Assembly (NCBI GenBank): GCA_945872825.1
Contig: CAMCBD010000015.1
Span: 1-41,058, forward strand
Direction of reading: 5' to 3'
DNA length: 41,058 bases
DNA from: Nitrosomonas ureae
GTDB lineage: Bacteria > Pseudomonadota > Gammaproteobacteria > Burkholderiales > Nitrosomonadaceae
In this document: one piece after another, positions 9,761-18,576 of the stretch
Layout: every line of letters begins with the position of its first letter
Numbering within the stretch: the first letter of the stretch is position 1
Position numbers and translations under genes: made by a program
Notes under the pieces: generated by a model
The model's input: the letters and a program-made list of their open reading frames with translations, nothing else
The model's database searches: none
What the model was told of the DNA's origin: nothing

Positions 9761-9963
9761 AACATTAATTTAATGCAATATTCTCAATTTAATTAAAATT
9801 ATCAGGGTATTTGTATGACGTGTGATCTATATAATCAGATTGTTTTTTGCATCCATTAGCACTAATTAATTGGACACAAACCTGATTAAATTGTTCAGTA
9901 TAAAGATTTGTAAAGCATTATGCGGACACCCCCAGAAAATCGAGATTTTTAACTAATAGTGAC

Positions 9964-10431
9964 TCAATTATATGCAGCATTTGTTTCGCGCATGTCAAGA
10001 AGCGGTACGATGGCATCGTTTTGTTGATTTATTTGATTGTCAACAAGCTCCTTAAGCGTTACATCGCCAAGGTATTCAAAAATAAGATCGTTTAGTTTCG
10101 CCCATAAGTCGTGAGTCATACACTTTCCATCGTTATGGCAATTCTCTTTACCGCCACACTGTGTTGCATCAATAGGTTCGTCAACAGCGAGAATGATGTC
10201 AGCTACCGATACTTTATCTAAATCTTTTGCGAGACAGTAGCCGCCCCCAGGCCCACGTACACTATCCACGAGTTCAGATTGACGCAATTTTGCGAATAAC
10301 TGCTCCAAATAAGATAGCGATATTTTTTGACGCTGACTAATGTCTGCCAACGTCACGGGATGGTTGCTTTGTTGTAAAGCAAGATCTAATAATGCTGTTA
10401 CCGCAAATCTGCCTTTTGTTGTTAATCTCAT
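9964..10431 (-). CDS. iscR: Rrf2-family Fe-S sensing regulator IscR
   Basis: IscR is a winged-helix repressor/activator that reports cell Fe-S status. The 155-residue product begins MRLTTKGRFAVTALLDLA, has a recognition helix around KISLSYLEQLFAKLR and the wing RGPGGGYCLAKD. The [2Fe-2S] ligands fall exactly at the E. coli positions C92, C98, C104 and H107 (in TQCGGKENCHNDGKCMTHDL). AGGAG lies seven bases before the ATG. Two IscR type-1 boxes upstream imply autoregulation: holo-IscR would repress the locus when clusters are plentiful. Here it heads a SUF locus; no iscS, hscBA or fdx is present in the window. Confidence 0.95.
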   Translation of the reverse strand: MRLTTKGRFAVTALLDLALQQSNHPVTLADISQRQKISLSYLEQLFAKLRQSELVDSVRGPGGGYCLAKDLDKVSVADIILAVDEPIDATQCGGKENCHNDGKCMTHDLWAKLNDLIFEYLGDVTLKELVDNQINQQNDAIVPLLDMRETNAAYN

Positions 10432-10491
10432 GATTGACTCCTTTTAAAAATCGGGTGGGTTGATTGTTAAAATTAAGTGCCTGCATGAATA

Positions 10492-10516
10492 ATACCCGAT
10501 TGATTTAGTCAACTAT
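10492..10516 (-). promoter_or_regulatory. IscR type-1 box, proximal
   Basis: On the minus strand the box reads ATAGTTGACTAAATC then AATCGGGTAT. It matches the type-1 consensus (ATASYYGACTRWWW, YAGTCRRSTAT) at all but a few positions. It is centred about 70 bp before the iscR ATG and overlaps the -10 of the distal promoter. Confidence 0.8.
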
Positions 10517-10540
10517 ACAATACCCCATTAATTTAGTCAA
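10512..10540 (-). promoter_or_regulatory. Sigma-70 promoter of the iscR-suf locus
   Basis: On the minus strand, TTGACT (10535-10540) and TATAGT (10512-10517) are 17 bp apart, close to consensus. The -35 lies inside the distal IscR box and the -10 overlaps the proximal one, so bound IscR would occlude RNA polymerase. The proximal box also contains TTGACT (10507-10512), but the matching -10 is poor. Confidence 0.78.
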
Positions 10541-10544
10541 CTAT
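10520..10544 (-). promoter_or_regulatory. IscR type-1 box, distal
   Basis: On the minus strand it reads ATAGTTGACTAAATT then AATGGGGTAT, matching the type-1 consensus at about 23 of 25 positions. Its centre is 28 bp from that of the proximal box, and the two sites differ at only two bases of 25, so they form a direct repeat. Confidence 0.82.
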
Positions 10545-10980
10545 ATGTGGGTGTAAAGTAGAGAACAAATAAATTATTAGAATACCAAGAAGCAGTAGAC
10601 AATCTTCTATTTTCATCACATGGTTATGATGAGCTCGATTTATCTTATGTTTCGTACGAGAAAGCTGGGTAGTCTGATTATTTTCGCAATCTAAATTCTG
10701 TTCTTCGATAGATAAGCTACTGGAAGAAATAGTACAATGCTATCTTCGCTGATGCGAATAAGTACATTCATCAATTATTGGTATGGTTATATAGTAGACA
10801 AATAAGGGAAAAGGGAGCGTGAATAATTGAACCAGCTAGACAGACATTATTGCACAGTGCGAATTTACTTCATTTTAGATTCAATCAGTTTTGTACGATG
10901 AAGCAAATTGATCGATCTGAGATAGTGATAGCAGAGATAATTTGTATCAGTTTGCTGTATCCCGCAAAAATAGTCTCGTA
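10545..10980. other. Intergenic region between divergent iscR and lptD
   Basis: Beyond the IscR boxes this AT-rich stretch of about 430 bp has no recognised gene, tRNA or clear hairpin. A frame open from TTG 10942 runs into lptD but is not needed as its start. It presumably carries the lptD promoter, which I could not place. Confidence 0.5.
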
Positions 10981-13176
10981 ATGAATATGCAATTCCTGCA
11001 GAATATATTCGTTTTAGCTCTGTTGTTTATACTGCCGCTAACCAGTCAGGCGAATGAATTGTCCGTTAAAGCCGAGAACGAACAAAAGCCAATAATCAAA
11101 CCGAAAAAGAAGCCGGTACTGATCGAAGCCGATCGTATTACAGGCTATTACAAGCAGGAAATTGAAGCAGTCGGCGATGCAGTATTACATGATGGCGATA
11201 ATGTACTCACCGCGGACCGCATGAAATACTATCAACAGACTGAAGATACCGAAGTTGAAGGAAATGTACGCCTGGAGAGACCTAAAGATACTTTGAAAGG
11301 TGCACATCTTCAGCTTAATCTGAAAACTGAAGAAGGCTATCTAACAGAGCCTCGTTATTTAATGAAAAAAGGGAAGGGGCGTGGTGTTGGCGACATGCTG
11401 TTATTTGAAGGTAAAGACAATTACCGGTTGAAGGAAACTAATTACACTACTTGTCCGGAAGGTGACAATGGTTGGCATATTCGTGCCAGAGAGCTGGAAA
11501 TTGATAACAAAAATGAAGTAGGCACTGCACGTCATGTTAGTGTTGTATTTAAAGATACGCCCATACTGTATTCGCCTTGGATAGATTTCTCCTATAGTGG
11601 CAAACGCAAATCAGGAATGCTGGCACCTGTTGCGGGCTATAATGTAAAAACCGGGTTTGATGTCGCGCTTCCGTTTTATTTAAATATTGCACCCAACATT
11701 GATGCCACCATAGCGCCACGTATTATGACTGAGCGTGGTTTCTTGCTGAGTAACGAAGTGCGGTATATCGGTAATAAGAATATGAATGGCCACTTGCAGT
11801 TCGATTTTCTTCCGCATGATATCCACACCAATCAAACCCGCTGGGGTGTTTTATTCACACATACACAAAATATTGGGAAAGGCTGGCAAGGATTTCTTAA
11901 TTACAACCAAGTTTCAGACGATCGTTATTTTCGTGAGCTTACGCCCAATCTTGCCCAAACCAGCTTGACCAACTTGTCGCAACAAGGCGGAGTCTCTTAT
12001 AACGGCAGATTAGGAACAAACGGGGCAGTGAGTTTCACCGGATTTGCGCAACGTTTTCAAACAATCCAGGATCCGTTGGCGCTGTTTGTATCTCCTTATG
12101 AACGGTTGCCGCATTTTTCCATGAATGCCATTAAGCGCGATGTAGGGAAGCTGGATTTTGAGCTCAACAGTAGCTGGACAAATTTTTATCATCCTACCCT
12201 CGTTGATGGAAAACGCTTTGTATTCTATCCTAGCGTCAGTGCGCCATTACGCAATGAATATGGCTACATTACGCCTAAAATCGGCTTGCATTATACGCAA
12301 TATAGTTTAGGCACACCGGTAGAAAATAAAGGGGAAAATATCGATCGTGCCATCCCGATTTTCAGCGTAGACAGCGGTATCGCCTTTGATCGGAAGTTGC
12401 AATTAGGCGACAGGAGTTTTGTTCAGACTCTAGAGCCGCGCATATTTTATACCTATGTGCCATACCGGAATCAAAACTATCTGCCGAATTTTGATTCGGC
12501 GGTTAATGACTTTAGTTTTGCGCAAATGCTCACTGAAAATCGATTCAGCGGCAGTGATCGCATTAATGATGCCAACCGTGTTACAGTCGCATTGACATCG
12601 CGTTTCGTTGAACAAGAGACGGGAATTGAGCGTTTACGGCTCGCAATAGGGCAACAAGTCAATTTTACCGACCCCAGAGTATTGCTCCTTCCTCCCCAGG
12701 TTACCAGCGGAAAATCGGATTTTATTGCGGCTATTTCAGGGCGTTTGACACCCCATATTAGTACCGATTCCAACATTCAAATGGATGAATCCAAATTATG
12801 GATTGAGAAGGTGCGAACCGGCATCAGCTACCAACCGGAACCGGGCAAGGTACTTAATCTTGGTTACCGGTTTACACGTAATGTTCTGGAACAGATGGAT
12901 ACTTCATTTCAATGGCCAATTGCCGGGAATTGGCACGGCGTTGCCCGGGCAAATTATTCGCTGAAAGATGATAAAATCCTCGCAGGATTGGCAGGTTTTG
13001 AGTACAACGCATGTTGCTGGGCTTTACGGTTTGTCGTACAACGGCTGACAACGGCAACGCAAACCACAACCACCGCAGTTTTTGTGCAACTGGAATTGAA
13101 AGGCCTAATGGGAATCGGCAATAATCCATTGCAGGCGCTGCAACAAAGTATTCCGGGGTATACCAGTGTTCACTGA
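10981..13176 (+). CDS. lptD: LPS assembly outer-membrane protein LptD
   Basis: LptD is the beta-barrel that, with LptE, inserts lipopolysaccharide into the outer leaflet of the outer membrane. The product of about 731 residues has a signal peptide (MNMQFLQNIFVLALLFILPL, cleaved after SQA), an N-terminal LptA-like periplasmic domain (about 40-150, VLIEADRITGYYKQEIEAVG) and a C-terminal barrel. Cysteines in YTTCPEGDNGW and the pair NACCWALRF near the C-terminus correspond to those forming inter-domain disulphides in E. coli. ATG 10981 is chosen because it begins the signal peptide; TTG 10942 would precede it with an unlikely 13-residue extension. It heads the lptD-surA-pdxA-rsmA run. Confidence 0.95.
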   Translation: MNMQFLQNIFVLALLFILPLTSQANELSVKAENEQKPIIKPKKKPVLIEADRITGYYKQEIEAVGDAVLHDGDNVLTADRMKYYQQTEDTEVEGNVRLERPKDTLKGAHLQLNLKTEEGYLTEPRYLMKKGKGRGVGDMLLFEGKDNYRLKETNYTTCPEGDNGWHIRARELEIDNKNEVGTARHVSVVFKDTPILYSPWIDFSYSGKRKSGMLAPVAGYNVKTGFDVALPFYLNIAPNIDATIAPRIMTERGFLLSNEVRYIGNKNMNGHLQFDFLPHDIHTNQTRWGVLFTHTQNIGKGWQGFLNYNQVSDDRYFRELTPNLAQTSLTNLSQQGGVSYNGRLGTNGAVSFTGFAQRFQTIQDPLALFVSPYERLPHFSMNAIKRDVGKLDFELNSSWTNFYHPTLVDGKRFVFYPSVSAPLRNEYGYITPKIGLHYTQYSLGTPVENKGENIDRAIPIFSVDSGIAFDRKLQLGDRSFVQTLEPRIFYTYVPYRNQNYLPNFDSAVNDFSFAQMLTENRFSGSDRINDANRVTVALTSRFVEQETGIERLRLAIGQQVNFTDPRVLLLPPQVTSGKSDFIAAISGRLTPHISTDSNIQMDESKLWIEKVRTGISYQPEPGKVLNLGYRFTRNVLEQMDTSFQWPIAGNWHGVARANYSLKDDKILAGLAGFEYNACCWALRFVVQRLTTATQTTTTAVFVQLELKGLMGIGNNPLQALQQSIPGYTSVH

Positions 13177-13222
13177 GCATTGACTTGCCACGCCAATTGT
13201 ATTCATCAAGTATCATCAATCT

Positions 13223-14545
13223 ATGCATAACAGAAACTATTCCTGCATTTTTCTATTACTCATTGCATTTCTATCTGCTCATGTTATTGCACAAGAATCG
13301 GAGTTTGTTCCAGCTGCAAAATCGATTGATCATATTGTGGCGGTTGTCAATGAGGGTATTATTACTCGTCAAGAACTTGATGAAGCCATCAAAATAGCTG
13401 TCGGCAGACTGCAGCAGCAAGGCGCTCAATTGCCTAATCAACAAGCATTAGAGAATCAGGTGCTGGAATCCTTAATAAGCAAACGTATTCAATTACAGCA
13501 TGCAAAGGAAGTGGGATTATCAGTCGGTGAAAGTGAACTAGATGAGACCATACTCCGTATTGCTGAGGAGAATAAATTGTCTTTGCCGGAATTTTATGTG
13601 GTGTTGGAAAAGGATGGAATCAGTTATAACAAGTTCCGCGATGAGATCCGCGAGGAAATGATCATGGCGCGAATGAAGGAGCGGGAAATTAAAAATCAGG
13701 TGAATGTGACGGAAGGAGAAGTTGATAATTTTCTGCATACCCAGGAAACCTCCGCCGAAGGTAATGATGAGTACCGTCTTTCGCATATCTTGATATTAGT
13801 ATCAGAAAATATGAATTCCGCCCAAATTCAGCAAAGAGCCGAGCGTGCCAATATGGCGCTGAAAAGACTGAAAGATGGCGTGGAATTTGCTCAGGTGGTT
13901 GCTGAATTTTCCGATGCCGCCGATGCTAACCAAGGCGGAATCATTGAATGGCGCCCGATTACCCAAATGGGGCCCGCATTTGCTGAATTATTGACACCCT
14001 TGCAGCCGGGGGATGTAACACAGGTAGTCCAAAGCCCGAATGGTTTTCATATTTTCAAACTGCTTGGCAGACGTGTTCAGGAAGTGCCGACAGTGATCAT
14101 TGATCAGACGCATGCGCGGCATGTATTGATCAAAATTAACGAATTGACTTCCGAGAATGATGCCAAATTAAAAATTATTCGGATTAAAGAGCGACTTGAT
14201 AAAGGCGAAGATTTCTCAGAAGTAGCCAAACTGTATTCCGAGGACACCAGTGCGTCATCCGGCGGTGATCTGGGCTGGCTTTCACCAGGTGATACCGTAC
14301 CGGATTTCGAACGGGCGATGAATGCTCTGCTACCGGGTCAAGTCAGTGATCCGGTCAGGTCACAATTTGGCTGGCATGTAATCCAAGTACTGGAACGCCG
14401 TTCACAAGACATCAGTCTTAATCGGCGCCGGCAGTCAGCCCGTCAAGCAATACGAAATCGCAAATCTGATGTTGTTATTCAGGAATGGCTGCGGCAATTA
14501 CGGGACCAGGCCTATGTGGAGCATCGTTTAGATAACGATCATTGA
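13223..14545 (+). CDS. surA: Periplasmic chaperone and peptidyl-prolyl isomerase SurA
   Basis: SurA escorts outer-membrane proteins, including LptD, through the periplasm. The 440-residue product has a signal peptide ending near AHVIA-QES, an N-terminal chaperone domain (SIDHIVAVVNEGIITRQELD), and two parvulin domains at about 182-283 (YRLSHILILVSEN) and 293-391 (ARHVLIKINELTS ... GGDLGWLSPGD), followed by a short C-terminal helix. It is 46 bp downstream of lptD and two bases upstream of pdxA, the classical order. Confidence 0.96.
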   Translation: MHNRNYSCIFLLLIAFLSAHVIAQESEFVPAAKSIDHIVAVVNEGIITRQELDEAIKIAVGRLQQQGAQLPNQQALENQVLESLISKRIQLQHAKEVGLSVGESELDETILRIAEENKLSLPEFYVVLEKDGISYNKFRDEIREEMIMARMKEREIKNQVNVTEGEVDNFLHTQETSAEGNDEYRLSHILILVSENMNSAQIQQRAERANMALKRLKDGVEFAQVVAEFSDAADANQGGIIEWRPITQMGPAFAELLTPLQPGDVTQVVQSPNGFHIFKLLGRRVQEVPTVIIDQTHARHVLIKINELTSENDAKLKIIRIKERLDKGEDFSEVAKLYSEDTSASSGGDLGWLSPGDTVPDFERAMNALLPGQVSDPVRSQFGWHVIQVLERRSQDISLNRRRQSARQAIRNRKSDVVIQEWLRQLRDQAYVEHRLDNDH

Positions 14546-14547
14546 AC

Positions 14548-15555
14548 ATGAACAATAAGTTTATTCCCAGATTGGTGCTGACTGCTGGTGAGCCCGCAGG
14601 GATCGGCCCTGATTTATGTGTGCAAATTGCACAGCAGCCGCTGTCATGTAATCTGGTGGTCATCGCAGATCGTGAATTGTTGCGGGCACGTGCGCAGCAA
14701 CTCAAGCTTCCGTTGAGGCTGATTGATATCTCAGTCACTACTCCCAGTCAACATGAAGCAGGCAGCTTGCAAGTTCTGCATGTCCCCTTAGCGGAAATGG
14801 CTATACCGGGAACACTGAATCCGGCTAACGCAAGCTATGTTTTATCCACACTGGAACGTGCCGTTGCAATCTGTCGATCCGGTGAATTTGACGGCATGGT
14901 CACAGCGCCGGTACATAAAGGCGTGATTAATGATGCGGGCATTCCTTTTACCGGACATACAGAATTTTTAGCAGAACTGACGCATAGCGCGGTAGTCATG
15001 ATGCTGGTGGGTGGAAACATGCGCGTGACGCTGGCGACAACGCATTTGCCGCTCAAGGATGTGGCCGCAGCGATCACGCCGGACAGTATCGAAAGCAAGT
15101 TACGTATTATTCAGCGTGATTTAATCACCCGTTTTATGCTGGATAATCCGCGTATTGTTGTCGCGGGACTCAATCCGCACGCGGGTGAATCCGGTCATCT
15201 GGGCCGTGAAGAAATCGATGTCATTATTCCTGTGCTCAATAAGTTGCGTGCTGAGGGGATGCAGTTGATCGGTCCTGTTCCGGCGGATACTTTGTTTAGT
15301 CCCTCACAACTCAAACAATATGATTGTATTTTTACTATGTATCATGACCAGGGATTGCCAGTTTTGAAGCATGCCAGTTTTGGCGGCGGTGTTAATGTTA
15401 CCTTAGGATTGCCCATTATTCGCACCTCAGTTGATCATGGTACCGCACTGGAATTGGCCGCGACGGGGCGTGCGAATCCCGGCAGCTTGTTGACTGCAAT
15501 TGAAATGGCCGCACAACTGGCCAAAAACCATGCGTTGTTTCTTCATGCACCATAA
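14548..15555 (+). CDS. pdxA: 4-hydroxythreonine-4-phosphate dehydrogenase
   Basis: PdxA oxidises 4-phosphohydroxy-L-threonine in the DXP-dependent vitamin B6 pathway, using NAD and a divalent metal. The 335-residue product shows the N-terminal TAGEPAGIGPDLC, the substrate region VTAPVHKGVINDAGIPFTGH, and the C-terminal metal-site stretch TMYHDQGLPVLKHASFGGGV followed by IRTSVDHGTALELA. ATG 14548 lies two bases after the surA stop; a TTG at 14542 that overlaps surA is less likely. The 3' end overlaps rsmA by 11 bases. Confidence 0.96.
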   Translation: MNNKFIPRLVLTAGEPAGIGPDLCVQIAQQPLSCNLVVIADRELLRARAQQLKLPLRLIDISVTTPSQHEAGSLQVLHVPLAEMAIPGTLNPANASYVLSTLERAVAICRSGEFDGMVTAPVHKGVINDAGIPFTGHTEFLAELTHSAVVMMLVGGNMRVTLATTHLPLKDVAAAITPDSIESKLRIIQRDLITRFMLDNPRIVVAGLNPHAGESGHLGREEIDVIIPVLNKLRAEGMQLIGPVPADTLFSPSQLKQYDCIFTMYHDQGLPVLKHASFGGGVNVTLGLPIIRTSVDHGTALELAATGRANPGSLLTAIEMAAQLAKNHALFLHAP

Positions 15556-16309
15556 CCCGCGCAAACGTTTTGGCCAGAATTTTTTAGTTGATCAGCAGAT
15601 CATTGCGCAAATCATTAATGAAATTTACCCGCGAAAGGGTGAACGAATCATTGAAATCGGACCTGGCCTCGGTGCGCTGACACGCCCTTTGCTGCATGTC
15701 CTGGATCATTTGGATGTTGTGGAAATCGATCGCGATATTGTAGTCAAGCTGGAAAAGGAGTTTTCGCAAGAAAAATTGACCATTCATGCAACCGATGCAC
15801 TGAAGTTTGATTTTTCCGTTCTGGGTGAGAAACTGCGTATTATCGGTAATCTGCCTTACAACATATCCACCCCTTTACTGTTTCACCTGAGCCAATTTTC
15901 TGAACAGATTCTGGATATGCACTTCATGCTGCAAAAAGAAGTTGTGGAGCGTATGGTGGGAACGCCATCAACGCCGGACTATGGACGCCTCTCGGTCATG
16001 TTGCAGTACCGCTTTGATATGGAGCATGTTTTTAGCGTTCCGGCAGAATCTTTCCGTCCGATACCCAAAGTCGAATCAGCCATCGTGCGGATGATTCCAC
16101 GTTCTCAATCCTCTCGCGCTGTTAAAGATGAAGCGTTATTCGCACAAATTGTTTTGGCAGCATTTTCACAACGCCGCAAAACACTCCGCAACACACTGCA
16201 TCATTTTTTAAAGGCGGAAGATTTTAGCGCGCTGGGTATTGATCCTGGGCTGCGCGCCGAGAACTTATCAGTAGAAAAATTTATAGCAATTGCAGATTTT
16301 CTGGCCTGA
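15545..16309 (+). CDS. rsmA: 16S rRNA dimethyladenosine transferase RsmA (KsgA)
   Basis: RsmA dimethylates the two adjacent adenosines in helix 45 of 16S rRNA late in 30S assembly. The product of about 254 residues shows NPRKRFGQNFLVD at the start, the SAM-binding motif IIEIGPGLGALTRPLL, and the catalytic NLPYNIS. ATG 15545 lies inside the end of pdxA (11-base overlap) and gives the normal length; an in-frame TTG at 15500 would add 15 unrelated residues. Confidence 0.96.
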   Translation: MHHNPRKRFGQNFLVDQQIIAQIINEIYPRKGERIIEIGPGLGALTRPLLHVLDHLDVVEIDRDIVVKLEKEFSQEKLTIHATDALKFDFSVLGEKLRIIGNLPYNISTPLLFHLSQFSEQILDMHFMLQKEVVERMVGTPSTPDYGRLSVMLQYRFDMEHVFSVPAESFRPIPKVESAIVRMIPRSQSSRAVKDEALFAQIVLAAFSQRRKTLRNTLHHFLKAEDFSALGIDPGLRAENLSVEKFIAIADFLA

Positions 16310-16451
16310 ATAGCTCCCCATTGTCTTTCGCTTGAGTGCATGGCTTGTGGCGGAGAATAATTGATAAGGTGGCATAATGATCGAGCAGCCACCAGGATTA
16401 TTTGCGCAAATATTTGTTTCATGACACAACACTCATCTTTGGAGGGTATGA

Positions 16452-17714
16452 ATGATTCGCCATCTGTACATACTTCTTGGGCTATTCATACTATTCGCGT
16501 TTTCTGCCTGTGCAACCAAAACACAAGAAAAGAAAACGATTGATTCAACGGATAAGGCCAAGATCTCAACCCCTTTTGAACAACTCTCCTTTAAATCGGA
16601 AGGAAAAACGGTTTTTGAGGATGAAGGAAAATTCATCCTGATTGAAGGAAGCAAATGCATGCAGCGAGATAATGGTGCGGAAGCGGCAACCGTGCTGCAA
16701 TGGATCGAAATGCCCGGTTACGTGGATAGTGCGACAGTCGTGCTGAATGGCTGGGATCTGCGTTATCTGCAGAAAGATCGCGAAGTGAATTCAATGAAAG
16801 CCGACATCATTCACAGCAAGCTGGTTAAAAGCGCCGGGTCTTCCTTCTTGGTGTTTGAAGTACAAGGCAAATTGGATGATCAGAACCGTACTGATGCTTA
16901 CGAATTCTGTGTATTTTATAGCGGATTCGGCTATCGCTCAGTTTGGTTTGATGCCGCGATAGAATGGGATTACAACGGGATTGAGGCGTTGGCGCTACAG
17001 AATAAAGCCCAAGGCGCAGTGGCCACTGTGGAAAACTTGGGAAGCAAAGGCACGCTAAAAGGCAATGATGTGATTGCGATCATCCCGCGCGGATTTGATT
17101 TTCAGTTTGATGACACTTTCGAATGCGAATTACGTTTTCCACCCTGCAAATGGTCGGATCGCGCCGATTATCGTTTGCTGCAAGCTGCCTATAGTCTGTC
17201 TCAAACCGGCATTTCACCTAACCGGGATGGCAGCCCCCACTGGGTCACTCAAACCATTTTCAAAGATAACGACACGCGTACGCACCGCATTAAAACACGC
17301 GCCGCCCAGATTCGCGGCAGCAGCGTCAAACTGCGCGCAGACTTCCTGGCATTGAGTCCCCGCGCCGGGAAAACCAATACGTGCCGCAAAAATACCGACG
17401 GCATTGTCCGCACACAGACATTCCGCATCAATGATTTACCCTACGACTATGCCGTGCCGATGCTGACCGGCTGGGATCTCTCCTACGAATGCGAAAATCA
17501 GCAAGTGCAACGGGCAGGTATCTGGATCCATGACATCCACTTCAATCCAGACGCCAACAGCCTGGAATACAAAGTATCATCCATTCTGCGCGACCAGGAC
17601 GGTGCACCCAGCTTCAACGCCGCGCACCGTATCACGGTACTAGGACTCAATCGTCAACCTTCGTCCGAGCAACACCGGATACCTAAAATTGAAATCAAGC
17701 TCAGGGAACATTGA
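16452..17714 (+). CDS. Predicted lipoprotein of unknown function with internal repeat
   Basis: I do not recognise the family. The 420-residue product starts with a lipoprotein signal (MIRHLYILLGLFILFAF, then SAC with C20 as the lipidated cysteine); residue +2 is alanine, which favours outer-membrane sorting. GGAGG at 16441-16445 sits six bases before the ATG. The sequence is acidic and polar with no further membrane segment. Two related segments occur: LNGWDLRY around residue 100 and LTGWDLSYECEN around 340, each followed by a beta-rich stretch, which suggests a duplicated domain. Two Cys-containing segments between them (ECELRFPPCKW and TCRKNTDG) could form disulphides. It lies 142 bp after rsmA and may have its own promoter. 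Confidence 0.8.
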   Translation: MIRHLYILLGLFILFAFSACATKTQEKKTIDSTDKAKISTPFEQLSFKSEGKTVFEDEGKFILIEGSKCMQRDNGAEAATVLQWIEMPGYVDSATVVLNGWDLRYLQKDREVNSMKADIIHSKLVKSAGSSFLVFEVQGKLDDQNRTDAYEFCVFYSGFGYRSVWFDAAIEWDYNGIEALALQNKAQGAVATVENLGSKGTLKGNDVIAIIPRGFDFQFDDTFECELRFPPCKWSDRADYRLLQAAYSLSQTGISPNRDGSPHWVTQTIFKDNDTRTHRIKTRAAQIRGSSVKLRADFLALSPRAGKTNTCRKNTDGIVRTQTFRINDLPYDYAVPMLTGWDLSYECENQQVQRAGIWIHDIHFNPDANSLEYKVSSILRDQDGAPSFNAAHRITVLGLNRQPSSEQHRIPKIEIKLREH

Positions 17715-18075
17715 TCGATTAACCATGTGCATTTCTTAAAAATATTGCGTTATGCATTCCATTTTTGTCATTCTGAACCGAAGGTGAAGAATCTTCTGGA
17801 ATTTTCAAAATACAGTGTTATATTCAGGATGACAGAAATGTTTCTGATGGATCGGTGGATCGGTGATACTTAAGCTTTATCGGAGTAAATAAAGTAATTT
17901 GTCTGACTGTGGGTGTGTCGTAATTGTTTACATATTCTGTCGTGTTTACTTATAGTAAACCGATAATTAACAGTAAAATAATTTAAGTTTGTTATGGCTA
18001 TACGACAATTTGCAGTTTTTATGAGATATTGGGTGTTGTATATATTACATCATGCAATTTTTCTAGTAGCCGTAC
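17715..18075. other. Non-coding start of an accessory islet
   Basis: No gene is visible in these 361 bp. The stretch holds the inverted-repeat element at 17763-17838 and otherwise AT-rich sequence. I looked for a second attC-like site before the ORF at 18076 and found none. Confidence 0.5.
17763..17838. repeat. MITE/REP-like inverted-repeat element
   Basis: TTTTGTCATTCTGAA (17763-17777) and TTCAGGATGACAGAAA (17823-17838) are inverted copies with one mismatch and one unpaired base, enclosing about 45 bp that begins CCGAAGGTGAAGAATCTTCT. Short repeats of the type GTCATTCTGA..GAAGAATCT are scattered in many bacterial genomes as non-coding palindromic repeats. Only one copy lies in this window. 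Confidence 0.55.
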
Positions 18076-18576
18076 ATGGTAATTGAGACCATCCCAATTC
18101 AAAGCGTTTGGCTCTTATTGCGCTTGGTGCCGGGCTTCCTTCTTCGCTGGTACTTCACACGAGAAAGACTGGCACAGTTAATTTACATCGACATTCGCCC
18201 GCGTTATGACCCAGTCGTAGTGGATCTTGGGCAAACCGCAAATTTTACTCTGTACCTCCAAGCCATCAATCTCTCACCATTCTGCGTCGAATTGGATCGC
18301 GCCAGCTTTTGCTTTCGGTTTGGTGGCACAACTCAGAATGCCTCGATCTTAAAAAAACAAACCATTACCCCTGGTGAAATCGCTATGCTCTACATTAGCG
18401 AAACAATCCCGGATGGTCATGCTAACCAAATGGCCAAACAACACAAAGACAATCCGGTCGTGCTGGATGGAAATATCGAATTCAACTGCAAGGTGCACTC
18501 CTTTGCGAAAACTTTAGGTCACCTCGATGGCATCAACCCAAAGGTTTACAACGCTCAATTTCGCACCGATGCATAA
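18076..18576 (+). CDS. Hypothetical membrane-anchored protein, possible integron cassette ORF
   Basis: The 166-residue product is unrecognised. Residues about 8-27 (IQSVWLLLRLVPGFLLRWYF) form one hydrophobic, possibly membrane-attached helix. The rest looks beta-rich, with VVVDLGQTANFTLYLQAINL, FCVELDRASFCFRFGG and a final GNIEFNCKVHSF strand, which suggests a sandwich fold. The ATG has no good ribosome binding site. Its stop codon lies within the first element of an attC-like hairpin (18571-18635), the arrangement expected of an integron gene cassette, but I see no integrase gene or upstream attC. Confidence 0.6.
   Translation: MVIETIPIQSVWLLLRLVPGFLLRWYFTRERLAQLIYIDIRPRYDPVVVDLGQTANFTLYLQAINLSPFCVELDRASFCFRFGGTTQNASILKKQTITPGEIAMLYISETIPDGHANQMAKQHKDNPVVLDGNIEFNCKVHSFAKTLGHLDGINPKVYNAQFRTDA

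Noticed and set aside
9936..9949. AAAATC/GATTTT palindrome after iscR as a terminator
   Set aside because: Six weak pairs around a two-base loop would not be stable.
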